This document shows positions 30,002 through 39,221 of a stretch of DNA of 64,000 nt, piece by piece. Made by a program: the position numbers and the translations under genes. The notes below the pieces were generated by a model. That model worked only from the letters and a program-made list of their open reading frames with translations, was not told the DNA's origin and did no database searches. This DNA is from Peribacillus simplex NBRC 15720 = DSM 1321. GTDB lineage: Bacteria; Bacillota; Bacilli; Bacillales; DSM-1321. Position 1 is the first letter of the stretch, and every line of letters starts with the position of its first letter. The stretch covers positions 4,420,001 to 4,484,000 of the forward strand of contig NZ_CP017704.1 in assembly GCF_002243645.1 (NCBI RefSeq), given 5' to 3'.

Positions 30002-31116
30002 AGACAGTGAATGGTCACAAAATCATTGAAACGTTTGAACAATTCTCCCCAAAGCATTATGCAATGGAGGGAGATCCGATCGGGCTGCATGTCGGTCAGC
30101 TCAATAAGCCGGTTACTAAAGTGCTGATTGCCCTTGATGTGCTGGAAGAGGTTGTAGACGAAGCGATAGAACATGGCGTGGAATTGATCATCGCCCACCA
30201 TCCGCTTATATATCGACCATTGAAAAGGATTGATACAAACGCAGCTGGAGGTCGCATCATCGAAAAGCTGATCAAACATGATATCGCTGTTTATGCTGCA
30301 CATACCAATTTGGATGTTGCTAAGGGCGGGGTGAATGATTTACTTGCCGAAGCGCTACAATTGCAGGACACAGAGGTATTGATTCCAACTTACGAGACAG
30401 CTCTAAAGAAATTGGTCGTATATGTTCCAAAGACCGACGAACAAAAGGTGAGAGAAGCCCTAGGTAAGGCAGGGGCGGGAGCGATCGGGAATTACAGCAA
30501 TTGTTCGTTTTCGGGGGAAGGTACCGGACGCTTCTTGCCAGGTGAAGGCAGTGAACCGGTAATTGGCTCTAAAGGAAAGCTTGAAGAAGTAGCTGAAATG
30601 CGGGTTGAAACGATATTCCCGGAAAATATCGAGAAGAAAGTGCTAGCTGCGATGATTAAAGCCCATCCATATGAAGAAGTTGCTCACGATATATATAAAC
30701 TGGAGAATAAAGGGGAGTCTCTTGGCTTAGGGAAGATTGGTGTACTTGCTGAAGAAATGACACTTGAACAATTTTCCGAACATGTGAAGCGGACACTCGA
30801 TGTTGAAAAGGTGCGTGTCGTTGGAGATTTGCAAAGTCCGATAAAAAAAGTGGCCGTTTTGGGCGGGGACGGCAATAAATACTTTACGGCAGCGAAATTC
30901 AAGGGAGCAGATGTATACGTTACAGGTGACATGTATTACCATACAGCTCATGACGCGATGATGATTGGATTGAATATCGTGGATCCAGGCCACAATGTTG
31001 AAAAGGTGATGAAAAAAGGTGTAGCACGAATCCTTGAAAAAATGTGCCGCGAAAAGAACTACGATGTGGAATTCATTCCATCCCGGCTGAATACAGACCC
31101 TTTCCGCTTCATTTAA
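29998..31116 (+). CDS. yqfO: Nif3-like dinuclear metal centre protein (YqfO)
   Basis: The 372-residue protein is a NIF3/GTP-cyclohydrolase-I-type-2-like protein forming hexamers with a two-metal site; the substrate is unknown. Metal ligands are visible in IAHHPLIYRPLK near residue 65, in YAAHTNLDVAKGG near residue 100, and in a C-terminal TGDMYYHTAHDA near residue 310. A CutA-like insert occupies the middle, as in the Gram-positive long form. The TTG start overlaps the trmK stop and follows GGAGGTAC, so the two are coupled. Confidence 0.93.
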   Translation: MKTVNGHKIIETFEQFSPKHYAMEGDPIGLHVGQLNKPVTKVLIALDVLEEVVDEAIEHGVELIIAHHPLIYRPLKRIDTNAAGGRIIEKLIKHDIAVYAAHTNLDVAKGGVNDLLAEALQLQDTEVLIPTYETALKKLVVYVPKTDEQKVREALGKAGAGAIGNYSNCSFSGEGTGRFLPGEGSEPVIGSKGKLEEVAEMRVETIFPENIEKKVLAAMIKAHPYEEVAHDIYKLENKGESLGLGKIGVLAEEMTLEQFSEHVKRTLDVEKVRVVGDLQSPIKKVAVLGGDGNKYFTAAKFKGADVYVTGDMYYHTAHDAMMIGLNIVDPGHNVEKVMKKGVARILEKMCREKNYDVEFIPSRLNTDPFRFI

Positions 31117-31126
31117 ATAACACGAA

Positions 31127-31158
31127 AAAGGCAGCCTTTAGTGGCTGCCTTTGTTTTT
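31127..31158. terminator. Bidirectional terminator between yqfO and ispH
   Basis: A 10-bp stem (AAAGGCAGCC / GGCTGCCTTT) with a 6-base loop has A residues on the left and GTTTTT on the right. It can serve both convergent genes. Confidence 0.85.
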
Positions 31159-31164
31159 GTTCAA

Positions 31165-32109
31165 TCATTTCTTCACTTTAATCTTAGGTAAAATCTTATG
31201 CAATGGCGTTTTCTTTTCGGTATTCCAAGTCGATTCATCATTTGCTTCATATTGCTCTAGAAATGCGATAACTTCTTTGGTGATCGGAGTTGGTGTAGAA
31301 GCCCCCGAAGTGACGGCAACCGTTTCTGCATCTTTTAGCCATTCAAGGTTCAGCTCGGAAATGTCAGCGATTCGATAAGCTCGCGTGCCGGCAATCTCTT
31401 TGGAAACTTGTGCAAGGCGGTTTGAATTATTACTCTTGGGGTCCCCGACAACGATTAAAACATCAGCTTCGCCAGCTTGCTCGGCAACCGCTTCTTGGCG
31501 AACCTGTGTCGCTAAACAAATTTCCTTATGGACTTCGGCATGTGGGAACTTTTCCTTGACCTTATCCATGATATCCAAAACATCCCATTGGCTCATCGTT
31601 GTTTGATTGGTGACAATGATCTTATCACTATTCAAAGTCAAAGCTTCCACATCTTCATCCTTTTGGACCAAGTGAACGACATCGGGAGCAACTCCGACAG
31701 CACCCTCTGGTTCCGGGTGGCCTTTTTTGCCAATATAAATGATTTGATAGCCTTCCGCTTCTTTTTCCCGAATTAAGTCATGTGTTGCGGTAACATCGGG
31801 ACATGTTGCATCGAGCGTGACAAGACCTTTTTTCTCAGCGATTTTTCTAATCTCAGGTGAAACGCCGTGAGCAGTAAAGATGACGGTTCCGCTGTCCACC
31901 TGTTCGATGATATCGTTGCGGTTGCTGCCGTCCAATGTGATTATGCCTTCTTCTTCAAACGCATCCGTCACATGTTTGTTATGCACGATCATTCCTAAAA
32001 TGTAAATGGGACGTGGCAAGGTTTTATCTAAAGCCGCATTTCGGGCGATGACCATGGCATCGACAACGCCATAACAATAGCCGCGCGGGGAAATTTTAAT
32101 CACTTTCAT
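31165..32109 (-). CDS. ispH: 4-hydroxy-3-methylbut-2-enyl diphosphate reductase IspH
   Basis: IspH is the last enzyme of the MEP isoprenoid pathway, reducing HMBPP to IPP and DMAPP with a 4Fe-4S cluster. The three cluster cysteines sit in [11 protein letters not shown] (about residue 12), [12 protein letters not shown] (about 100) and [14 protein letters not shown] (about 195). FTAHGVSP carries a substrate histidine. The length of 314 residues is normal. The ATG follows a GGAGGACA ribosome-binding site on the minus strand. Confidence 0.96.
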   Translation of the reverse strand: MKVIKISPRGYCYGVVDAMVIARNAALDKTLPRPIYILGMIVHNKHVTDAFEEEGIITLDGSNRNDIIEQVDSGTVIFTAHGVSPEIRKIAEKKGLVTLDATCPDVTATHDLIREKEAEGYQIIYIGKKGHPEPEGAVGVAPDVVHLVQKDEDVEALTLNSDKIIVTNQTTMSQWDVLDIMDKVKEKFPHAEVHKEICLATQVRQEAVAEQAGEADVLIVVGDPKSNNSNRLAQVSKEIAGTRAYRIADISELNLEWLKDAETVAVTSGASTPTPITKEVIAFLEQYEANDESTWNTEKKTPLHKILPKIKVKK

Positions 32110-32234
32110 CTATGTGTCCTCCTTCAAGGCAAGAAACTCTCACTTTTTATACCTTTCTATTATATAAGACCATAGATGATATTACAAAACATCATATTTA
32201 CATAAAATCAGTTATTGGTGAATTTTTGTAGACT

Positions 32235-32921
32235 TTAAATATAAAGCTTGGGACCGGATGATCTTTTCCTTCTGGTTTCGGAATGAACTTGGGTGATGGG
32301 GTTAGCTTCATTAACTTTTTCTTTTTTCTTCGAATCCGTTTTTACATCATTGTTTTTTTGTGCCTCAACATTTGGCTCGCTTTCAACGGAAGCTCCCTGG
32401 TCCTCGGTATCACCGGCGGATGATATGCTCCGGAAAACTTTCCACATGGAAGGCAGGTTTTTAATCACTGGTCCGTATTGTTCCACCATAGGCGTGAATT
32501 GTTCTGCTGCTTGCAACACTTTTTGCGTGTTGGATAGCATATTATTAAGGGAATCGGGATTTTTTAATGTTTCTAAGATACCGCCTCCGCTGCTTCTTGA
32601 AGAACCTTGGTTATTGGAAGCAGCTGGCGCAAACAAATTGGGTGAAGCTGCTTTTTTTTTCGACTTACCAAGTATTTTTGACAATAACCCTTCTTTCTTT
32701 GCTGGCGGCATTTCCTGCCGCTGCGGTTGGATGAAAGGGCCTCGGAAACCTTGTGGTCCCTGTGGCCCCTGCCGTCTGTTTTGAACCATCGGCCGCTGCA
32801 GCTGCTGATAAGGGTGGGGAATTTGCGGTGACTGTCTGAATGGAGCAGGGTGCTGCTGCATCCTTCGGCCATTGGGTGGCTGAAAACCGGGTCCAGGTTG
32901 ACGATTATTATTTGGGAACAT
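32235..32921 (-). CDS. yqfQ: YqfQ/VrrA-type low-complexity protein
   Basis: The 228-residue protein begins MFPNNNRQPGPGFQPPNGRR. Residues 1-75 are a Pro/Gln/Gly-rich, partly collagen-like stretch (GPQGPQGFRGP). A basic patch (KILGKSKKKAA), a Ser/Gly-rich linker and a conserved helical segment (MLSNTQKVLQAAEQFTPMV..YGPVIKNLPSMW, about 130-165) follow, then a charged tail. The conserved part matches the Bacillus YqfQ family, whose B. anthracis member is VrrA; the function is unknown. The ATG follows a perfect GAGGAGGTGA, so an upstream in-frame extension to 32978 is unlikely to be used. Confidence 0.8.
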   Translation of the reverse strand: MFPNNNRQPGPGFQPPNGRRMQQHPAPFRQSPQIPHPYQQLQRPMVQNRRQGPQGPQGFRGPFIQPQRQEMPPAKKEGLLSKILGKSKKKAASPNLFAPAASNNQGSSRSSGGGILETLKNPDSLNNMLSNTQKVLQAAEQFTPMVEQYGPVIKNLPSMWKVFRSISSAGDTEDQGASVESEPNVEAQKNNDVKTDSKKKEKVNEANPITQVHSETRRKRSSGPKLYI

Positions 32922-33217
32922 AGGTTTCACCTCCTCAGATTTTATATGCTGGTGTAATCTTCTATATAAATTATGCAACTCGACAAAAAAGGTTTGAGGA
33001 AAGAGTGACTGGGCAGTTGTGAAGTAACCGGAAAGAAGGTAAGATGGTAACGGTAGTCTTTTAGCTCCATGTCTGCGGGGGATACGCTATGACCAGGACA
33101 GGGGCTTTTCATTTGCAGGAGTCCATTTTAAGAGAACTAGCCTCAGCGCATGCGCTTTTTGTGATTTAAGTAAATGGGTCACAGTGAAAAAAGTTGATTG
33201 CCTGCCCATTTTGGGAC

Positions 33218-33509
33218 AATCCCTATTTTCTTCACGAGCAACCCAGGCGCTTGCGCTTTTTGTGTAATCCAGCTTCAGCGCCTAGCTCGTTGTGAAAAAG
33301 AGGATTGCCCTCACAAGGCAAAAAGCGCCTTATGGGTCAATCCCTATTTTCTTCACGAGCAACCCAGGCGCTTGCACTTTTTGTGTAATCCAGCTTCAGC
33401 GCCTAGCTCGTTGTGAAAAAGAGGATTGCCCTCACAAGGCAAAAAGCGCCTTATGGGTCAATCCCTATTTTCTTCACGAGCAACCCAGGCGCTTGCGCTT
33501 TTTGTGTAA
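33218..33509 (+). repeat. 121-bp tandem repeat array upstream of cshB
   Basis: Copies start at 33218, 33339 and 33460. The first two are complete and differ at a single base (G to A in the GCTTGCGCTTTTTG motif); the third stops after about 50 bases. A degenerate relative covers about 33140-33217. Each unit contains AGGCGCTT and its complement AAGCGCCT, so it can fold. Open frames across it show the same translated unit twice and are not genes. Between 32922 and 33140 I see nothing else. Confidence 0.9.
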
Positions 33510-33565
33510 AATTTATTATAATAACAGGACATGTCTAATGACTGACAGGATAAAGGAGTTTTTTG

Positions 33566-34879
33566 ATGAAACAAAATCAATTTGAACGATTTAATTTGAA
33601 AAGCTACATTCTAGATGCGGTTCGTACTTTAGGGTTCGATAAGCCGACGGAAATTCAAGAGCGCGTGCTTCCGTCGCTTATAAAGGGAAGTAGCTTAATT
33701 GGCCAGTCGCAGACAGGTACAGGAAAGACACATTCCTATTTGCTGCCGATCATGAACAGGCTTGATGCTGGTAAAAATGAGGTTCAAGCGATTATTTCCG
33801 CACCAACCCGTGAGTTAGCGAACCAAATCTACAAAGAAGCTTTGAAAATTGCTGACCATTTCCCTGAGGATGAGCAGATTCAAGTCCGTTGTTTCATCGG
33901 TGGTACTGATAAACAGCGAATGATAGATAAATTGAAGACACAGCCGCAACTGGTAATCGGTACGCCGGGCCGGATCAAGGATTTGGTTGAAGCTCAGGCA
34001 CTACAGGTGTATACAGCGAAAATGCTTGTAGTCGATGAAGCGGACCTTATGCTAGACATGGGGTTCATTGAAGATGTCGATTTATTTGCATCACGTATGG
34101 CTGAAAAAATTCAAATGCTTGTCTTTTCGGCAACCATCCCAGAAAAATTGAAGCCGTTTTTAAATAAATATATGGAGAATCCAAAGTATGTTCAAGTGAA
34201 TCCAAAGCAGGCGACCGCTTCGAAAATTGAACATGTTCTTGTACCGCTTCGCCACCGTAACAGAGAGCAGTTGCTTCATGATATTATCGTTCGTTATAAT
34301 CCATATTTGGCGATCGTTTTCACGAACACAAAGAAAATGGCGGATCATGTGGCTAACTCCTTGATCGAAAAAGGGTTGAATGTCGGCCGTATTCATGGTG
34401 ATTTATCGCCTCGTGAGCGTAAAAAAATGATGAAGCAAATCAATGATTTGGAGTATCAATTCATCGTTGCGACAGATCTGGCTTCCCGTGGAATCGATAT
34501 TGAAGGTGTAAGTCATATCATTAACTATGAATTGCCTTCAGATTTGGATTTTTACATCCATAGGACGGGAAGGACGGCTCGTGCCGGATATTCAGGCATT
34601 GCCACTACCATTTACGATACATCCGATGAAGATTCATTGAACCGCCTTGAAAAAATGGGCATTGAATTCCGTGATGCCGATATCCAAAACGGTGATTGGG
34701 TTGATATCGATGAGCGTAATAAACGGAAAAACCGTAAAAAACAAAAATCTGATATCGATGTTAAAGCGAGCAGGCACGTCAAGAAGCCGACTAAAGTCAA
34801 GCCAGGATATAAGAAGAAAATTCAACGAGATGTGGAAAACTTTAAAAAACGCGAACGTCGTATACAGAGAAAGAAATAG
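33566..34879 (+). CDS. cshB: DEAD-box ATP-dependent RNA helicase CshB
   Basis: CshB is a cold-shock-associated RNA helicase of the DEAD family. The 437-residue protein has the Q motif region (LGFDKPTEIQERVLP), motif I QTGTGKT, motif Ia PTRELA, motif II DEAD near residue 156, motif III SAT, and the helicase C motifs ATDLASRGID and HRTGRTARAG. A long basic tail from residue about 390 to the end probably binds RNA. ATG 33566 follows AAAGGAG. nfo begins 12 bases after the stop. Confidence 0.94.
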   Translation: MKQNQFERFNLKSYILDAVRTLGFDKPTEIQERVLPSLIKGSSLIGQSQTGTGKTHSYLLPIMNRLDAGKNEVQAIISAPTRELANQIYKEALKIADHFPEDEQIQVRCFIGGTDKQRMIDKLKTQPQLVIGTPGRIKDLVEAQALQVYTAKMLVVDEADLMLDMGFIEDVDLFASRMAEKIQMLVFSATIPEKLKPFLNKYMENPKYVQVNPKQATASKIEHVLVPLRHRNREQLLHDIIVRYNPYLAIVFTNTKKMADHVANSLIEKGLNVGRIHGDLSPRERKKMMKQINDLEYQFIVATDLASRGIDIEGVSHIINYELPSDLDFYIHRTGRTARAGYSGIATTIYDTSDEDSLNRLEKMGIEFRDADIQNGDWVDIDERNKRKNRKKQKSDIDVKASRHVKKPTKVKPGYKKKIQRDVENFKKRERRIQRKK

Positions 34880-34891
34880 GGGAGAAATCAG

Positions 34892-35788
34892 ATGCTGAAG
34901 ATTGGATCGCATGTTTCAATGAGCGGGAAAGGTATGCTTCTTGCTGCGAGTCAAGAAGCGGCTTCGTATGGCGCCAACACATTCATGATCTATACAGGGG
35001 CCCCTCAAAATACAAGACGTAAAAAAATCGAGGATTTAAATATCGAAGCCGGAAGACTGCATATGGAGGAGAATGGAATCAGCAATATCGTTGTTCATGC
35101 CCCGTATATCATTAATATAGGAAATACCACGAATCCAGCCACATACGAGCTTGGAGTCAACTTCTTACGCAGCGAAATCGATCGGACTGAAGCGATTGGC
35201 GCAAGGCAGATCGTACTTCATCCAGGTGCGCATGTTGGTGGAGGCAGTGAACTGGGAATCAAGAGAATCATCGAAGGTTTGAATGAAGTGCTGACTGCCG
35301 ACGATAAAGTTCAGATTGCTCTTGAAACGATGGCGGGTAAAGGTACTGAATGTGGCAGGTCTTTCGAGGAGCTGGCGATGATCATTGATGGTGTAACCCA
35401 TAATGAAAAATTATCGGTATGCTTCGATACTTGCCATACTCACGATGCCGGATATAATATCATTGATGATTTTGATGGCGTACTGAATGAATTTGATAAA
35501 TTGGTTGGTGTTGACCGCATCAAAGTCCTTCATATTAACGATAGCAAAAACGAACGCGGCATGCGTAAGGACCGCCATGAAAACATTGGATTTGGTCATA
35601 TCGGTTTTAAGGCGTTAAATGATATTGTCCACCATCCACAATTAAGCACCGTTCCGAAAATCCTGGAAACACCTTATGTAGGGGAAGACAAAAAAGACAA
35701 AAAGGCACCATATAAATTTGAAATTGATATGTTCAAGAATAATCAATTCGAAGAAGATTTATTGGAAAAAATCAAATTCCAACAATAA
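34892..35788 (+). CDS. nfo: Endonuclease IV (AP endonuclease)
   Basis: Nfo cuts the phosphodiester bond 5' to abasic sites in base-excision repair; in Bacillus it also protects spores. The TIM-barrel protein of 298 residues contains the metal-ligand motifs [23 protein letters not shown] near residue 110, [12 protein letters not shown] near 148, [12 protein letters not shown] near 177 and [12 protein letters not shown] near 228. The ribosome-binding site GGGGAGA precedes ATG 34892. It is coupled to cshB, and a terminator follows. Confidence 0.96.
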   Translation: MLKIGSHVSMSGKGMLLAASQEAASYGANTFMIYTGAPQNTRRKKIEDLNIEAGRLHMEENGISNIVVHAPYIINIGNTTNPATYELGVNFLRSEIDRTEAIGARQIVLHPGAHVGGGSELGIKRIIEGLNEVLTADDKVQIALETMAGKGTECGRSFEELAMIIDGVTHNEKLSVCFDTCHTHDAGYNIIDDFDGVLNEFDKLVGVDRIKVLHINDSKNERGMRKDRHENIGFGHIGFKALNDIVHHPQLSTVPKILETPYVGEDKKDKKAPYKFEIDMFKNNQFEEDLLEKIKFQQ

Positions 35789-35797
35789 TCATAATAG

Positions 35798-35840
35798 AAA
35801 GGGACGATTCATCGAAATAAAGATGAATCGTCCTTTCATT
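35798..35840 (+). terminator. Intrinsic terminator after cshB-nfo
   Basis: A stem of about 15 bp (AAAGGGACGATTCATC with GATGAATCGTCCTTT, one bulged G) has an 8-base loop and ends in TTTCATTTT. Confidence 0.8.
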
Positions 35841-35897
35841 TTGCATTTGGTTTAAGTATGCCCATTCAAAGACTGCCGGAAGGTAGGCTAAGATCCT

Positions 35898-36158
35898 TTA
35901 AAAAGTGGAAGTAAGGTTGTTAAAAAGGGATTCTATTTCCCTGGCTGTGCTTGCTCCGGCAACTTTTGTAATTTGACCAAGTACGTTCTGTCTTTGACGT
36001 ATATCAAAAATGTTAATATTTTTACCTGCTAGAAGTGCAGTAATATCCTGTGCTTGTTTTTGGGTAAGTGCAACCTTATGCTGTTTAGCAAGGGAAAGCA
36101 ATTCATCAGGGCGTATACTGTTGATTTTATGATTGACCATCATTTCAAATAATTTCAA
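35898..36158 (-). CDS. yqfT: DUF2624 small protein (YqfT-like)
   Basis: The 86-residue protein starts MKLFEMMVNHKINSIRPDEL and contains the predicted helical segments LLSLAKQHKVALTQKQAQDI and VAGASTAREIESLFNNL. It matches the DUF2624/YqfT family found at this position in Bacillus; the function is unknown. The ATG follows AAAGGAGGAG on the minus strand. It is divergent from the zinc transporter operon. Confidence 0.85.
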   Translation of the reverse strand: MKLFEMMVNHKINSIRPDELLSLAKQHKVALTQKQAQDITALLAGKNINIFDIRQRQNVLGQITKVAGASTAREIESLFNNLTSTF

Positions 36159-36300
36159 ACAATCTCCTCCTTTGTTAAAACATATGAAGGGGGAAGACGT
36201 AAGTGAACATGAAACTTTATTTGATTTTTGGGAAATTGTTTAAGCTAACATTTTTTTGGTGGTTCAGGGCCGATCGGCACTTGTTCAAAGGACCGGATTC

Positions 36301-36356
36301 TTTACATCTGGACTTCTTTGATTTATACTAACGATTGTTAATCGTAATGATTCTTA
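36301..36356 (+). promoter_or_regulatory. Promoter with Zur-box-like operator for the zinc operon
   Basis: TTTACA (36301-36306) and TATACT (36325-36330) form a promoter with an 18-base spacer. At 36342-36356 the 15-mer TCGTAATGATTCTTA matches the Zur consensus TCGTAATnATTACGA in its full left half, the ATT and the last A. It covers the predicted transcription start, so zinc-loaded Zur would block the operon that also encodes Zur. Confidence 0.75.
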
Positions 36357-36373
36357 AAAAATAGGTGATCTCT

Positions 36374-37138
36374 TTGGATAATGTAGTAAACCCCATAGTT
36401 AAATTTGAAGATATATCTTACAAATATACAAAAGATCTAGTGCTGGAACATGTTTCGCTTGAAATTCCCAGAGGGGCCTTCCTAGCTATCGTCGGGCCGA
36501 ATGGATCAGGTAAATCAACGCTTTTGAAGTTGCTGCTTGGTCTGTTCAAGCTCCAAAAGGGGAAAATTGAAATATTCGGGGAAGACATTCGACGCTTTAA
36601 AGATTGGCAAAAGGTCGGGTTCGTTTCCCAAAAGGCGAATTCCTTCAACTCAGGATTCCCTGCCACTGTATTTGAGGTGGTTCAGAGCGGTTTGACCAAA
36701 AAAATAGGCTTATTCAAGTTCGCTGGCAAAGAGGATAAGCAAAAGGTGAAGAAGGCTCTGGAATCCGTGGGCATGCTTGAATATCAGAACCGTAATATCG
36801 GGGAATTGTCCGGAGGCCAGCAGCAGAGGGTATTCATTGCTCGTTCACTGGTAAGCGAGCCGGAATTGATGATATTGGATGAGCCCACGGTTGGCGTTGA
36901 CTCAAAAAACGTCCACCAATTTTATGAAATGCTTGAGATGTTGAATAAAAAATTAGGAATAACCCTGATTTTAGTAACTCATGATGTTGGTACTGTGACC
37001 GATAAAGTCACACATGTCGCCTGCTTAAATAAAAAGCTTCATTTTCACGGGGATGCCTGTGAATATAATGAGTTGGATGAAGGTGAACTCTCGTCCATTT
37101 ATGGACATGGAGTCCAATTTTTAAATCATGATCATTAA
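36374..37138 (+). CDS. znuC: Zinc ABC transporter ATP-binding protein (ZnuC/AdcC type)
   Basis: This is the ATPase of a metal-import ABC system. The 254-residue protein has Walker A GPNGSGKST near residue 40, the ABC signature LSGGQQQR near residue 145 and Walker B LMILDEPT near 165, with the switch His in LVTHDVG. TTG 36374 is preferred over GTG 36365 because AGGTGAT precedes it at good spacing. It forms an operon with a permease and zur, which points to zinc as substrate. No substrate-binding lipoprotein gene is present beside them, so that must lie elsewhere. Confidence 0.9.
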   Translation: MDNVVNPIVKFEDISYKYTKDLVLEHVSLEIPRGAFLAIVGPNGSGKSTLLKLLLGLFKLQKGKIEIFGEDIRRFKDWQKVGFVSQKANSFNSGFPATVFEVVQSGLTKKIGLFKFAGKEDKQKVKKALESVGMLEYQNRNIGELSGGQQQRVFIARSLVSEPELMILDEPTVGVDSKNVHQFYEMLEMLNKKLGITLILVTHDVGTVTDKVTHVACLNKKLHFHGDACEYNELDEGELSSIYGHGVQFLNHDH

Positions 37139-37159
37139 TATGTTTTGGAGGATAGCCCA

Positions 37160-37993
37160 ATGATATCGGGGATATTGCAATTTGAATTTTTGCAGAACGC
37201 ATTCTTGACCGGAATCATCATCGGAGCGATTGCGCCATTAGTGGGCGTTTTTGTCGTGGTAAGGCGGATGTCGATGATTTCCGATGCGCTCAGTCATGTA
37301 GCGCTTGCTGGAATAGCGTTTAGTTTATTGCTGCAGAAGAGCTTTCTATCTCTAGCAGGATTGAATCCACTTTATATAGGAATGGCGTTTTCTGTAGGTG
37401 GTTCATTATTCATTGAAAAATTAAGAGGGGTTTACAAGCATTACCAAGAGCTTGCAATCCCGATCATAATGTCCGGCGGCATGGGACTTAGTGTCATTTT
37501 CATATCCATTGCAGATGGTTTCAATACCGATTTATATGGTTATTTATTCGGCAGTGTCAGTGCCGTCAGCCGGGCGGACTTGTATGTCATTTTGGCAGTG
37601 GGGATAGTCGTTGCCTTGATGCTCACCTTATTGTATAAAGAATTATTTCTGTTATCTTTTGATGAAGAGCATGCCAAAGCGTCTGGAATACCTTATAAAG
37701 CGATTCATTTTATTTTTATTGTCATGGTCGCATTGGTCATTGCCGCTTCCATGAAAATCATTGGCATATTACTTGTTTCTTCGCTCATGACGCTCCCGGT
37801 AGCTGCTAGTCTCCGCTTTGCGAAGGGCTTTAAGCAGATGATTGGTTATTCGGTATTATTCGGTGAAGTTTCTGTCATAGGCGGATTATTTTTATCATAC
37901 AACCTTGATCTCGCTCCAGGTGGGACCATTGTAATAATAGCTGTGCTAATTCTCATCTTGTCAATTTTGTTTGATAAGTGGAAAAATCGATAG
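37160..37993 (+). CDS. znuB: Zinc ABC transporter permease (ZnuB/AdcB type)
   Basis: The ABC-3 family permease of 277 residues has seven to nine hydrophobic helices. The typical cytoplasmic coupling region is VVVRRMSMISDALSHVALAGIAF near residues 35-60. The conserved FGSVSAVS and LLVSSLMTLPVAASLRFAKG also match the family. ATG 37160 follows TGGAGGAT; an in-frame TTG at 37145 overlaps that site and is less likely. It carries zinc across the membrane with the preceding ATPase. Confidence 0.9.
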   Translation: MISGILQFEFLQNAFLTGIIIGAIAPLVGVFVVVRRMSMISDALSHVALAGIAFSLLLQKSFLSLAGLNPLYIGMAFSVGGSLFIEKLRGVYKHYQELAIPIIMSGGMGLSVIFISIADGFNTDLYGYLFGSVSAVSRADLYVILAVGIVVALMLTLLYKELFLLSFDEEHAKASGIPYKAIHFIFIVMVALVIAASMKIIGILLVSSLMTLPVAASLRFAKGFKQMIGYSVLFGEVSVIGGLFLSYNLDLAPGGTIVIIAVLILILSILFDKWKNR

Positions 37994-38008
37994 ATGGGGT
38001 GATGTATT

Positions 38009-38434
38009 TTGAACGTAACTACAGCCATGCAACTATTAAAAGATAAAGGTTTTAAACATACAGGAAAGAGGGAAGAAATGCTTCAGCTTTTCTCTTCCAG
38101 CGATAAATATTTAACGGCAAAAGATGTATTGGAGAATATGAAACAGGATTATCCTGGTTTAAGCTTCGATACGATTTATAGAAATCTTTCCTTATTTGTT
38201 GAACTGGGCATCTTTGAAACGACCGAGTTGGAAGGGGAGAAGCATTTTCGTTTTACATGCGGTCATTCTTCCCACCATCACCACTTCATCTGTTTGAATT
38301 GTGGAAAAACGAAAGAAATCGAATTGTGCCCGATGCAGGAACTTGAGGAAAGCTTGAAGGACTACGATGTTTCGGGGCATAAATTCGAAATTTACGGACG
38401 CTGTCCCGCATGTAGCGTTTCTTTGGAAGCATAA
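38009..38434 (+). CDS. zur: Zinc uptake regulator Zur (Fur family)
   Basis: Zur represses zinc uptake genes when zinc is sufficient. The 141-residue protein has an N-terminal winged helix ([26 protein letters not shown]) and a C-terminal dimerisation domain. Structural-zinc cysteines are in CLNCGKT and CPACS, and the His cluster is HSSHHHHF. The TTG start at 38009 follows GGGGTGAT. Placement as the last gene of the transporter operon, under a Zur-like box, separates it from Fur and PerR, which share the fold. Confidence 0.9.
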   Translation: MNVTTAMQLLKDKGFKHTGKREEMLQLFSSSDKYLTAKDVLENMKQDYPGLSFDTIYRNLSLFVELGIFETTELEGEKHFRFTCGHSSHHHHFICLNCGKTKEIELCPMQELEESLKDYDVSGHKFEIYGRCPACSVSLEA

Positions 38435-38465
38435 AAACCATTGACCTCAGTCAATGGTTTTTTCT
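38435..38465. terminator. Intrinsic terminator after zur
   Basis: An 11-bp stem (AAACCATTGAC / GTCAATGGTTT) with a 4-6-base loop is followed by TTTT. It also lies just past the stop of the convergent yqfW gene. Confidence 0.88.
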
Positions 38466-38469
38466 TGTC

Positions 38470-39054
38470 TCATTTTATAGTTACTGGTTTCCCTGACATC
38501 CAATTATTCACCCAGGCAGAGGCTTCTTGCCAATTGTTGACCCGAATCACCCTTTCAGGCACGGGATCTTGGTTATAAGGGGTATTAAATAAAATCACGG
38601 GTATTTTACACTCTTCTGAAATCGCCACTGCATTATCGTGCTTGTCCTCTAAAAAGAGATCGACTTCGAATTTTTTGGCCGCAGCCACTTTATCGTGTGA
38701 ACCTACAAGCTCTATATGATCATATAGGACTTCATTCGTCGTGAACCAATTTTTGGTTACATCCAATAAACGGTTGCTCCTGGCACTGATGAAATAAAGG
38801 TTAGCTTGTTCTGTCCATTTTTCCAATACATCTTTCGCACCCTCAGCCAATAATGATTCGGAATAGATGAGTGGCTCGCTCTCAATGAACCATTTTGTGA
38901 AATCCTCTTTTGGAATATTCACGAAGGGGAATAAGTCATATTCGGTAATGTCTTCATAAGCTAAATTCAGCTGAAAAGCTTTATTTAAAAAGGGGACCAT
39001 GGAATCAGGTCTTGTAACAGTCCCGTCTATATCGATGCCAAAACGTTTTTTCAT
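38470..39054 (-). CDS. yqfW: Putative nucleotidase, HAD family (YqfW-like)
   Basis: This 194-residue HAD-superfamily protein is of the 5'(3')-deoxyribonucleotidase-like type. Motif I is FGIDIDGTVTRP at the start, with both catalytic aspartates. Motif II is FISARSNR near residue 98, followed by a lysine in the VGSHDKVAAAKKF segment. A late acidic motif is FLEDKHDNA. The substrate is not known. ATG 39054 follows GAGGAGAG; the open frame extends upstream to 39138 without a good start. Confidence 0.88.
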   Translation of the reverse strand: MKKRFGIDIDGTVTRPDSMVPFLNKAFQLNLAYEDITEYDLFPFVNIPKEDFTKWFIESEPLIYSESLLAEGAKDVLEKWTEQANLYFISARSNRLLDVTKNWFTTNEVLYDHIELVGSHDKVAAAKKFEVDLFLEDKHDNAVAISEECKIPVILFNTPYNQDPVPERVIRVNNWQEASAWVNNWMSGKPVTIK

Positions 39055-39221
39055 GATGAATCTCTCCTCATTTTCAATACTTGTAATAGTGTAACATATC
39101 CCATCATAGCTTTGGTAAAAACCCGTATTTATTTCCAAGACAAGAAACCATTTTCACGTTGGTTCCTGCAATTTTTACATACACTATAAATGCTTCACAA
39201 ACGAAAGTGAGGGATGCACGA

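Noticed and set aside
33198..33585. Two open frames of 70-100 codons across the repeat array
   Set aside because: Both translate the same 121-bp unit twice (NPYFLHEQPR..), have no ribosome-binding site, and exist only because of the repeat.
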